Positions 25,149 to 32,894 of a stretch of DNA of 33,716 nt are shown piece by piece (position 1 is the first letter of the stretch; every line of letters begins with the position of its first letter). Origin of the DNA: Acidimicrobiaceae bacterium (GTDB taxonomy: Bacteria > Actinomycetota > Acidimicrobiia > Acidimicrobiales > Aldehydirespiratoraceae); assembly GCA_002694825.1 (NCBI GenBank), contig NZNH01000046.1, positions 21,545 through 55,260 on the forward strand, given 5' to 3'. The position numbers were made by a program, and so were the translations under genes. The notes beneath the pieces were generated by a model. The model saw nothing but the letters and a program-made list of their open reading frames with translations. It ran no database searches and was not told the origin of the DNA.

Positions 25149-26525
25149 TCAGCGGCGTCGCACGCTGTCGACAAAATCTTCGACGGTGGCGAGATCGTTC
25201 GGGAGGTCGGTAATCCGCTCCGTGCGCTCGTAGAGATCGGCGAGGTGAGCCGGCAAGGGTGGCCGCACACCGGTGGCCTGCTCGACGGCGTCGGGGAACT
25301 TGGCCGGATGGGCGGTCGCCAGCGTCACGACCGTTTCGTCGACGCGACGGAGACGTCGGGCGACGCCGATGCCAACCGCCGTGTGGGGTTCGACAAGCAT
25401 TCCTGTCGAGTCGTGGATGTCGCGGATGACGTCGAGCGTCTCAGAGTCGTCGAGTCGACCGCCGGCGAATCCGGCGATCAGTTCGGCGTGCTGTTCGGGC
25501 CGAAGCGAGGCGCTCCCGGTGGCTCGGAAGTCGGTGAGCAGTTCGGCGGTTGCCGGGCCGTTGGCGCCGAGCAGTTCGAACAGGAGTCGCTCCAGGTTCG
25601 ACGAGATCTGGATGTCCATGCTCGGCGAGAGCGTCGGGACGACCTCTTCGGCGGTCATCGTCCCGGTGTGAATCAGCCGGGTGAGGATGTCGTTGGTGTT
25701 CGACGCGACGAGCAGCCGTTCGATCGGGAGCCCCATACGGCGAGCGCAGTGCCCGGCGAACACGTTGCCGAAGTTGCCGGTCGGCACGCAGAACGTGGTG
25801 GGGGTGTCGCGTCGGTCGAGCTGCTGAGCGGCCCACACGTAGTAGACGATCTGGGCCATCACGCGGGCCCAGTTGATGGAGTTGACCGCCGAGAGGCCGA
25901 CGCGAGTGCGGAACGCCTCGTCGGCAAACATTGCTTTCACGAGGTCCTGACAGTCGTCGAACGTGCCGTCGACGGCGACGGCGTGGACATTCGGCGCGTC
26001 GAGGGTGGTCATCTGGCGACGTTGGACCTCACTCGTGCGGCCCTTCGGAAAGAGGATGACGATGTCGACCCGGTCGCGATCACGTACGGCGTCCATCGCT
26101 GCCGACCCGGTGTCGCCCGATGTCGCCCCCACGATCGTCACTCGCTGGTCTCGCCGTTCCAGCTCATGGTCGAACAGGCGGCCGAGCAACTGCAGAGCGA
26201 CATCTTTGAACGCCAGGGTCGGGCCGTGGAAGAGCTCGAGCAGGTGATGCCCGGGCTCGAGTTCAACCAGCGGGCACACCTGGGGGTCCGAGAAGGCCGC
26301 ATAGGCATCCTCAACCATCGACCCGAAGTCGTCGAGGCCGATCGTGTCGGCAACGAACGGTGCCATCACGGCGGTGGCGATCGAGGCGTAGTCGCCCTCG
26401 GTCTTCGTAAGCTCCGGCCACGCGGTCGGGAGGTACAGACCACCGTCGGGGGCGAGGCCGCCGAGCAGGGTGTCGCCGAACCCGATCTCGGGTGAACGTC
26501 CCCGGGAGCTGTGGTAGGTGACCAT
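25149..26525 (-). CDS. thrC: Threonine synthase
   Basis: 458 residues. PLP enzyme converting O-phosphohomoserine to threonine. The PLP Lys is in HGPTLAFKDVALQLLG and the phosphate-binding loop in TSGDTGSAAM; the N-terminus VTYHSSRGRSPEIGFGDTLLGGLAPDGGLYLP is that of the longer (E. coli/yeast-like) class. The central SINWARVMAQIVYYVWA and CVPTGNFGNVFAGHCARRMGLP are further family blocks. ATG at 26525 is four bases after hom. Homoserine kinase, the enzyme before it in the pathway, is not encoded in this window. Confidence 0.97.
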   Translation of the reverse strand: MVTYHSSRGRSPEIGFGDTLLGGLAPDGGLYLPTAWPELTKTEGDYASIATAVMAPFVADTIGLDDFGSMVEDAYAAFSDPQVCPLVELEPGHHLLELFHGPTLAFKDVALQLLGRLFDHELERRDQRVTIVGATSGDTGSAAMDAVRDRDRVDIVILFPKGRTSEVQRRQMTTLDAPNVHAVAVDGTFDDCQDLVKAMFADEAFRTRVGLSAVNSINWARVMAQIVYYVWAAQQLDRRDTPTTFCVPTGNFGNVFAGHCARRMGLPIERLLVASNTNDILTRLIHTGTMTAEEVVPTLSPSMDIQISSNLERLLFELLGANGPATAELLTDFRATGSASLRPEQHAELIAGFAGGRLDDSETLDVIRDIHDSTGMLVEPHTAVGIGVARRLRRVDETVVTLATAHPAKFPDAVEQATGVRPPLPAHLADLYERTERITDLPNDLATVEDFVDSVRRR

Positions 26526-26529
26526 TGGC

Positions 26530-27810
26530 TCAGTCGTCGCTGACGAGGCGGATCACCGAGCCGATCCCTCGCACAACGTCTAGACCATTGAGCTCATCGA
26601 GGGTCGCGTGGAGGGCGGCCTCGGTGGTCTCGTGCAAGATGAGGCACAGCTCGGCGTCACCACCGGTCCCCGACTGCTCCATCACCTGGATCGACACCCC
26701 GTGGATGCCGAAGACCGTCGCCACCTGGGCGAGCACGCCGGGCTCATCGGAGACCACCATGGTCAGGTAGAACTGCGACGAGAGTTCGTCGACCGAACGC
26801 AGCCTCGCTTTTTCGGTGATCGACAGCCGGGCCGCAGCACCGTTGGCCACGTTGACGGCGGCGTCGACGAGATCGCCGAGGACGGCGGAGGCAGTTGGAC
26901 CGCCACCCGCACCGCGCCCGTAGAACATGAGATCGCCGACCGTGGCGCCTTCGACGAAGACAGCGTTGAACGAGTCGTTGACGTTCGCGAGTGGATGGCC
27001 GGTGGGTACCATCGCCGGATGCACTCGGACGGCGACCTCGCCGTCGGCGCGCTCGATCACGGCGAGCGCCTTGATGACGTAGCCGAGGCGCTTGGCGGTG
27101 TCGATGTCGGCGGCGGTGATCGATGAGATGCCCTCGTGCTGCACATCGCTGGATCGAACGTCGACGCCGAACACGATCGACGCGATGATCGCAGCCTTGG
27201 CGCCGGCGTCGTAGCCCTCGACGTCGGCGGTCGGGTCGGCCTCGGCGTACCCGAGCGCCTGCGCGTCGGCGAGGGCGTCGGCGTAGTCGGCACCCTCCTG
27301 CGACATCTTGGTGAGGATGTAGTTGGTCGTGCCGTTGATGATGCCCATCACCCGGCTGATGTCCTCGCCCACGAGCGACTCGCGCAACGGGCGAATCAGG
27401 GGGATGCCCCCAGCGACGGCGGCCTCGAAGAGCAGGTCGACGCCGTGCTCGGCGGCAACGGCGTACAGCTCCGGCCCGTGCGCAGCGAGGAGTTCCTTGT
27501 TGCCGGTGATCACCGGCTTGCCGTTCTCGAGCGCGGTGCGAACGAGCGTCAACGCCGGGTCGGTGCCGCCGATGAGTTCTATGACGATGTCGACCTCGGG
27601 ATCAGCGACGACCGCCGCCGAATCGGTGGTGAGCAGCGACGGATCCGCGAGACGGTCCTGGTGCTTGGCGGTATCGCGTACGGCGATCGCACCGATGCGC
27701 AGCTCCACTCCTGTACGGGCGGTGATGGTGGCGCGGCGGGCGTCGAGCAGGTCGACGAGCGCTCCGCCGACCGTGCCGCAACCGAGAAGTCCGATGGTGA
27801 GGTTGGTCAC
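26530..27810 (-). CDS. hom: Homoserine dehydrogenase
   Basis: 426 residues. Reduces aspartate-semialdehyde to homoserine, the branch to threonine and methionine. The N-terminal Rossmann motif is GLLGCGTVGGAL (about 8-19). The catalytic block NGTTNYILTKMSQEGADYADALADAQALGYAEADPTADVEGYDA is intact, including the conserved Lys and Asp/Glu region. The C-terminal ACT domain (about 345-425, FYLTMVVSDEPGVLAQVATVFGIHGVSIQVMEQ) suggests threonine feedback control, as in other actinobacterial Hom proteins. ATG at 27810; the gap to the upstream gene is 42 bases. Confidence 0.97.
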   Translation of the reverse strand: MTNLTIGLLGCGTVGGALVDLLDARRATITARTGVELRIGAIAVRDTAKHQDRLADPSLLTTDSAAVVADPEVDIVIELIGGTDPALTLVRTALENGKPVITGNKELLAAHGPELYAVAAEHGVDLLFEAAVAGGIPLIRPLRESLVGEDISRVMGIINGTTNYILTKMSQEGADYADALADAQALGYAEADPTADVEGYDAGAKAAIIASIVFGVDVRSSDVQHEGISSITAADIDTAKRLGYVIKALAVIERADGEVAVRVHPAMVPTGHPLANVNDSFNAVFVEGATVGDLMFYGRGAGGGPTASAVLGDLVDAAVNVANGAAARLSITEKARLRSVDELSSQFYLTMVVSDEPGVLAQVATVFGIHGVSIQVMEQSGTGGDAELCLILHETTEAALHATLDELNGLDVVRGIGSVIRLVSDD

Positions 27811-27852
27811 GAAGCTGAGCGTAGCCGCTTGCCTCAGCGGGCCGACTCGGCG

Positions 27853-28863
27853 TCAGCCGAGCCGACGAGAGGTGAGAGAGCGCAACAACGCAGGCTTGTC
27901 GCGCCAAGGCACCACCGTGAGCGACGCCAGCGCCTGTCGACGGACGCGTCCATCGCGATCTGCGTAGCTAGCGAGCAGGCGACGATCGCGACTGCGAGGC
28001 CGATGAGCCTCGGCCCAGTCGATGATCGGATGCCGAGCGCCGATCGAACCAGCGGCGGCGAAGCCGACAGCGGCAGGCGCCTCGGCTCCCCAGCGCACGA
28101 TGGTGCGCATTACCCGGTCGACATCAAGGTTGGTTCGCTCGAGGAGCAACGCAAGGTCGCGGACGTCGCCGAGCCGAGGCTCGACACCCCCGAGCGCGAT
28201 ATGCAACGAGGCATGAACCAGATGGAGTTCGGGTCGGAGGGTGAGCACATCGACGCCGTCAACTTCGACGGTGACGGTCGACGCAGCGAGTTCGTCGAGA
28301 TCGACCAGATGTCCGTACGGACCTGGCGCAAGTGTGCGGTGCAGGTTGAGCTCGGTGCCGGTCCGCCAACCGATCGTGACCGATGGGCCGAACCGCCGCT
28401 CCCAGTCAAGCGATATCGCAGGCTGGCTCCGAGTTGCCCCGAACGCCTCCAGGGCTGAAGCGGCAGCGTCGAGTTGGTCGGCCGGTACGAGCAGGTCGAT
28501 GTCGGCGGAGATTCGTTGGTCCGGTTCGGGGAGCAGGCGGGCGATCGCCGGCCCCTTCAGGAGGCAAGGAGTGATGCCGACATCGAGGAGGATCTCCACC
28601 GACTCGAGCATGGCGGAGTCGAGCAGCCGTGCATGGGCCAGCGCCCGCTCATGCGCCTCGACGACGACCTCAGGTCGATCGACCTCCACCTCGCCGGCTC
28701 GCATCGCCGCCAACAACACGCCGATGAGCCGTTGCTCTGCGACCACCGACAGATGTCGATCGACCTCGACGGTGTCGATGGTGTCGATCATCCCGTCGGA
28801 GAGGTCCCAACCGGCGAGGAACTCGAGCAGGTCGCTCACGAGCGGGACTCTCGCATACGCCAT
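27853..28863 (-). CDS. Nucleotidyltransferase-fold protein (NTP_transf_5-like)
   Basis: 336 residues. The diagnostic stretch is CLLKGPAIARLLPEPDQRISADIDLLVPADQLDAAASALEAFG (about 140-182): LKG, the R..xDIDLLV acidic pair, and the following helix define this nucleotidyltransferase-like family, often found with polysaccharide or nucleotide-sugar genes. The C-terminal part has the HaSLHIALGG and GDVRDLALLLERT motifs, then a basic tail (RRQALASLTVVPWRDKPALLRSLTSRRLG). The partner and substrate are unknown, and its place in an amino-acid operon is unusual. ATG at 28863 is ten bases after lysA; the 99-residue extension to 29160 is Ser/Arg-rich and overlaps lysA. Confidence 0.85.
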   Translation of the reverse strand: MAYARVPLVSDLLEFLAGWDLSDGMIDTIDTVEVDRHLSVVAEQRLIGVLLAAMRAGEVEVDRPEVVVEAHERALAHARLLDSAMLESVEILLDVGITPCLLKGPAIARLLPEPDQRISADIDLLVPADQLDAAASALEAFGATRSQPAISLDWERRFGPSVTIGWRTGTELNLHRTLAPGPYGHLVDLDELAASTVTVEVDGVDVLTLRPELHLVHASLHIALGGVEPRLGDVRDLALLLERTNLDVDRVMRTIVRWGAEAPAAVGFAAAGSIGARHPIIDWAEAHRPRSRDRRLLASYADRDGRVRRQALASLTVVPWRDKPALLRSLTSRRLG

Positions 28864-28873
28864 CCGACCTGCG

Positions 28874-30139
28874 TCAGACGTCGAGCCTCGTGAGATCGTC
28901 GAAGGTCTCCCGCCGAACCACGAGCCGTGCATCTCCGTCGCGTACGAACACGACCGGTGGACGAAGGACCTTGTTGTAGTTGGAGCCCATCGAGTGGCCG
29001 TAGGCGCCGGTGACGGGGGTTGCGAGGATGTCGCCGACCGCGATATCACCGGGCACGAGACCCTCACGAACCAGGATGTCGCCGGACTCGCAGTGCTTCC
29101 CGACGAGGCGGATCGGCAGCGTTCGGTCGGCATCGACCGACCGCGGGAGGAAGGTCTCATAGCCCGAGCCGTAGAGGACGGGCCTCGGGTTGTCGCTCAT
29201 GCCGCCATCGACGGAGACGTAGGTCCGCACCCCCTCGATCTCCTTGATCGTGCCGACGGTGTAGAGCGTCACGGCGGCCGCAGCAACGATTGAACGACCG
29301 GGTTCGGCGAGGATCGTGGCGGTGACGCCGGCAGCGGCGCAGGCGTCGCGGACGACCTTGCCCCACTCGCCGATTGTCGGGGCGGTCTCATCGTCGACAT
29401 AGGGCACGCCAAGTCCCCCACCGACCGACATCTCGGCGAAGTCGAAGGCGGTGGCGATCTCGCCGATGACGCCCGCGGCCTTCCCGAGCGACCCGACGGC
29501 GAAGACCTGGCTACCGATGTGAGCGTGGATGCCGAGCACCTCGACGGCCGGAGACATCTGGGCCCGTTCGATCGCGCGCTCGGCGGCACCGGTGGAGACG
29601 GTGAATCCGAATTTGGAGTCGTCCTGGCCCGTGGAGATGTAGTCGTGGGTCTCGGCCTTGATGCCGGGCGTGAGCCGCAGGAGGACCTTCGGGGCGATAC
29701 CGGTCTCGGCGTACAGCATGTCGAGACGATCGAGTTCGTCGAAGCTATCGACAACGATACGACCGATGCCGGCCTCGATCGCCAGACGAAGCTCGGCCAT
29801 CGACTTGTTGTTGCCGTGCAGCACGAGCCGTTCGGCCGGAACCCCGGCGTGGAGCGCAATATGGAGTTCGCCGCCGGTGGCGACGTCGAGGTGCATGCCT
29901 TCCTCATGGGCGAGGCGAGCCATCGCCCCGCATAGGAACGCCTTCGTGGCGTAGGCGACACCGTCGCCGAATGCCTCGACCGCCTCGCGGCAGCGATCAC
30001 GGAGATGCTGCTCGTCGTAGACGAAAACCGGGGTTCCGAACTCTTGTGCAAGCTCAAGGGTGTTGCACCCTCCGATGTGGAGCACGCCGTCGATGACCTC
30101 GGCCGAGTCGGGCAACAGGCGGGTGGGCAGCGGACGCAC
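28874..30139 (-). CDS. lysA: Diaminopimelate decarboxylase
   Basis: 421 residues. Converts meso-diaminopimelate to L-lysine with PLP. The PLP Lys is in VAYATKAFLCGAM, the glycine-rich phosphate loop in SVGGGLGVPY, and EPGRSIVAAA is the next PLP-contact block. The partner-subunit Cys of the active site is in GKHCESGDIL. The length is typical. GTG at 30139 lies two bases after argS and has no strong ribosome site, consistent with coupling to argS. This argS-lysA-hom-thrC order is common in Actinobacteria. Confidence 0.97.
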   Translation of the reverse strand: MRPLPTRLLPDSAEVIDGVLHIGGCNTLELAQEFGTPVFVYDEQHLRDRCREAVEAFGDGVAYATKAFLCGAMARLAHEEGMHLDVATGGELHIALHAGVPAERLVLHGNNKSMAELRLAIEAGIGRIVVDSFDELDRLDMLYAETGIAPKVLLRLTPGIKAETHDYISTGQDDSKFGFTVSTGAAERAIERAQMSPAVEVLGIHAHIGSQVFAVGSLGKAAGVIGEIATAFDFAEMSVGGGLGVPYVDDETAPTIGEWGKVVRDACAAAGVTATILAEPGRSIVAAAAVTLYTVGTIKEIEGVRTYVSVDGGMSDNPRPVLYGSGYETFLPRSVDADRTLPIRLVGKHCESGDILVREGLVPGDIAVGDILATPVTGAYGHSMGSNYNKVLRPPVVFVRDGDARLVVRRETFDDLTRLDV

Positions 30140-30141
30140 GG

Positions 30142-31749
30142 TTACATCGCCTCCGGGGCGGAGACACCGAGCAGCTGCAGGGCGATCTGGAGACCGACCT
30201 GGCTGGCCGCGACGAGCGCAAGGCGGGCCTGGGTGAGCTCGGGAGCGATGGCGTCACTCATGACATAACAGTCGTGGTAGAAGCCGTGCAGCGCGGCGGC
30301 CTGCTCGCGCGACCACGCGGCGATGCGATGCGGAGCGTTGTCGACACACGCCACCCGCACGATGTCGGGTAGTTCCTGTAGCGAGCGGAGCAGGTCGAGT
30401 TCCCGCTCGTGGACGAGCAGCGACGTATCGACATCGGCCAGCGGCGAACGCTCCACGCCGGCCTCGGCGGCCTTGGCGAAGATCGAGCAGATGCGAGCGT
30501 GGGCATACTGGACGTAGAAGACCGGGTTGTCCATGCCCTGCTTGGCGACCTCTTCGAGGTCGAAGGTCTGACGGCTGTCGACCGACTGCATGAGGTAGGT
30601 GAAGCGAGCGGCGTCGGCACCGACCTCGGCGATGACGTCGTCGAGCGCGATGAAATCACCCGACCGGCCGCTCATCTTCACTTCTTCCCCACCTCGGGCG
30701 AAGTCGACCATCTGGGTGATGGCGATCTCGAGTTCGTCGGGATCGTGGCCGAGCAGCTGCATCGCCGCCTTCATGCGGGTGACATAGCCGTGGTGGTCGG
30801 CACCCCAGACGTTGAAGAGGAGTTCAGAGCGGGAGAACTTGTCGCGGTGATAGGCGATGTCGGGCGTGAGGTAGGTGAGATCACCGTCGCTCTTGACGAG
30901 GACGCGATCCTTGTCGTCGCCGAACTCGGTCGAGCGAAGCCACACTGCGCCGTCATCCTCGAAGACCGCGTTGTGGGCTCGAAGGTCGTCCATTGCATCG
31001 TCGATGGCGCCAGTAGGAACGAGCGACCGCTCGCTGAACCAGACCTCATGGTGGATGTCGAGCGCTTCGAGCGTGGCCCGATGCGAGTCGAGGCCGCGCT
31101 GGAGACCCCATTCGAGCGGGTCGGCGTCGGCCGGCATCTCACCAGCCCACGCATGGATGTACGCGCCGTGGTAGCCGTCCTCCGGGATCGGCTCATCGGC
31201 CTTCGCAGCGGCGAGCGACTTGGCGTAGTTGGTCATCTGCACGCCGCGGTCATTGATGTAGGTCTCACGGGTGACACGAAAACCGCATCGTTCCTTGAGA
31301 CGGGCGATCGAGTCGCCGTAGCAGGCGCCGCGACCATGCCCGGCGTGCAGCGGCTTGTTCGGGTTGGCCGAGACGAACTCGACGTTGAGGTGGGCTCCGG
31401 CACCGAGATCCGGTGAGGCGTATCCATCGACACCCTGCTCGAGCACGTCGGTCATGACCTCATGGAGCCAGGTGTCGGCCAGCCGGAAGTTCACGAACCC
31501 AGGGCCGGCGATCTCGACAGCGGTGACATGGGCCGGTGGGCGCGCGATGAGGAAGTCGACCAGCGCCTGACCGAGTTCGCGCGGATTCTTGCCCGCCTTC
31601 TTCGCGGTGGCGAGCGCGATGTTCGACGACCAGTCGCCGTGGTCGCGATTGGCAGGACGCTCGAGCGCGATGTCGTCGGGAAGCGGGTCGATGCCGGCTT
31701 CGGCGAGGGCGGCCCGCAGGCCGTTGCGGAGATGTTCCCGGACGTCCAT
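30142..31749 (-). CDS. argS: Arginyl-tRNA synthetase
   Basis: 535 residues, class I synthetase. The HIGH-like motif is HAGHGRG within NPNKPLHAGHGRGACYGDSI, and the KMSK-like motif is KMSGRSGDFIALDDV. The N-terminal Arg-S add-on domain (about 1-100) and the C-terminal anticodon-binding helical domain (DALR-type, ending GVSAPEAM) are complete. ATG at 31749 starts MDVREHLRNGLRAALAEAG. It heads the minus-strand run, with the tRNA-Arg gene divergent 83 bases away, so enzyme and one of its tRNA substrates are neighbours. Confidence 0.98.
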   Translation of the reverse strand: MDVREHLRNGLRAALAEAGIDPLPDDIALERPANRDHGDWSSNIALATAKKAGKNPRELGQALVDFLIARPPAHVTAVEIAGPGFVNFRLADTWLHEVMTDVLEQGVDGYASPDLGAGAHLNVEFVSANPNKPLHAGHGRGACYGDSIARLKERCGFRVTRETYINDRGVQMTNYAKSLAAAKADEPIPEDGYHGAYIHAWAGEMPADADPLEWGLQRGLDSHRATLEALDIHHEVWFSERSLVPTGAIDDAMDDLRAHNAVFEDDGAVWLRSTEFGDDKDRVLVKSDGDLTYLTPDIAYHRDKFSRSELLFNVWGADHHGYVTRMKAAMQLLGHDPDELEIAITQMVDFARGGEEVKMSGRSGDFIALDDVIAEVGADAARFTYLMQSVDSRQTFDLEEVAKQGMDNPVFYVQYAHARICSIFAKAAEAGVERSPLADVDTSLLVHERELDLLRSLQELPDIVRVACVDNAPHRIAAWSREQAAALHGFYHDCYVMSDAIAPELTQARLALVAASQVGLQIALQLLGVSAPEAM

Positions 31750-31778
31750 GAACGCCTGATGCTACCGGCCGACCCCCG

Positions 31779-31806
31779 TTGTCAGAGTGACGATCGCGGG
31801 TAGGGT
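31779..31806 (+). promoter_or_regulatory. Predicted promoter of the tRNA-Arg gene
   Basis: Plus strand: TTGTCA (31779-31784), 16-base spacer, TAGGGT (31801-31806). Transcription would begin near 31813, 20 bases before the mature tRNA. It lies in the 83-base gap opposite argS. Confidence 0.5.
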
Positions 31807-31832
31807 GACGCCTCGTCCCTCCCGAGGGGCAT

Positions 31833-31904
31833 GCCCTCGTAGCTCAGCGGATAGAGCATCGGCCTCCGGAGCCGTGTGCGCAGGTTCGAGTCCTGCCGAG
31901 GGCG
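31833..31904 (+). tRNA. tRNA-Arg (anticodon CCG)
   Basis: Acceptor arms GCCCTCG and CGAGGGC pair perfectly. The D-stem is GCTC/GAGC, the anticodon loop CTCCGGA gives CCG at 31866-31868 (reads CGG codons), the variable region is short (GTGC), and the T-arm is GCAGG-TTCGAGT-CCTGC. The discriminator is G and no CCA is encoded. One anticodon-stem pair (27-43) is T-T, as read here. Confidence 0.95.
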
Positions 31905-31963
31905 CTCACCGACGTTGCGGTGCGCTGGTCGCAGCCACGCCTCGGCGTGCCACACTCGGAGCC

Positions 31964-32746
31964 ATGGACGTCGACATCGTCGCCGAAGCGATCCGAGAGG
32001 CCGAGGCGGCGACGATCGCCCCACGCTTTCGGGCGCTCACCGATGACGACGTCGCCTTCAAGGGTCCCGACGACCCCGTGACCATCGCCGATCGCGCCTG
32101 CGAAGCGATGCTCGGTGCCTCGCTCCGAATGATCGACGATCTGCCGGTCGTCGGGGAGGAAGCGGCCGCCGCCGACCCGTCGCTGCTCGGCGCCACAGAC
32201 CATGACGCCTGGATCGTCGACCCTCTCGACGGCACGAAAAACTTCGCGAACGGCTGGGGCGGCTACGCCGTGATGGTCGCCAGGGTGCGCAGCGGTGAGA
32301 CAACCCATGCGTGGATCTGGATCCCGCAGCGGGGCCAGATGGCGATCGCCGAGCACGGCGCTGGGGCGACCATCGACGGCGTCCGGGTGCAGGCCGGTCC
32401 CGTCGCAGCCGATCCGACCATGTGGACGGCGGTCGTGAAGAAGCGCTACGTCCCTGTCGAAGATCGGCTCGTCGTCGACCGTTTCGCCGCCCGCATCGGT
32501 GACCCTGTCGAGGGCATCGGATGCGCAGGCATCGAGTACATCGATCTCGTGCTCGGCCGATACGACCTCTTGATGTACTGGCGGACACTGCCGTGGGACC
32601 ACGCCCCTGGCAGCCTCCTCGCCACCGAAGCCGGGTTGGAAGCCATCCGACCCGACGGTCGCCCCTACCGACCTGGGGAGGATGCACTCGGCCTCCTCGT
32701 CGGCCGCCACGCGACATCAGCGGTGCCGCATCTCGATCCGCGCTGA
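31964..32746 (+). CDS. Inositol-monophosphatase-family phosphatase
   Basis: 260 residues. The metal-binding motifs of the family are present: GEEAA (about 65-69), DPLDGTKNFANG (about 86-97, the DPxDGT motif) and the late WDHAPGSLLATEAG (WDxAaG). This gives a Mg2+-dependent, Li+-sensitive-type phosphatase. Substrates in the family include inositol-1-phosphate, histidinol phosphate and PAP, and cannot be chosen here. Relatives acting as histidinol phosphatase (HisN) occur in Actinobacteria. ATG at 31964 has GGAG close upstream; the longer frame to 31787 would run through the tRNA gene and is rejected. Confidence 0.93.
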   Translation: MDVDIVAEAIREAEAATIAPRFRALTDDDVAFKGPDDPVTIADRACEAMLGASLRMIDDLPVVGEEAAAADPSLLGATDHDAWIVDPLDGTKNFANGWGGYAVMVARVRSGETTHAWIWIPQRGQMAIAEHGAGATIDGVRVQAGPVAADPTMWTAVVKKRYVPVEDRLVVDRFAARIGDPVEGIGCAGIEYIDLVLGRYDLLMYWRTLPWDHAPGSLLATEAGLEAIRPDGRPYRPGEDALGLLVGRHATSAVPHLDPR

Positions 32747-32779
32747 CGCTCGTGCCCAACCATCGAACGCCCAAGCCGG

Positions 32780-32796
32780 CCGACCCGCCGGGTCGG
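32780..32796. terminator. Hairpin between the phosphatase and ketopantoate-reductase-like genes
   Basis: CCGACCC (32780-32786) pairs with GGGTCGG (32790-32796) around a GCC loop, 34 bases after the phosphatase stop. No T-run follows. It may be a weak terminator. The rest of the gap 32747-32894 shows nothing else I can name. Confidence 0.45.
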
Positions 32797-32894
32797 GCAT
32801 GTGCACCCATGCGGCGCGCCGACCTAGCGTTTGGCATGGCGACCACGCACGTTCGGCATCTCGACATCTGCTCGACGGGGCGGGACGACGTCGA

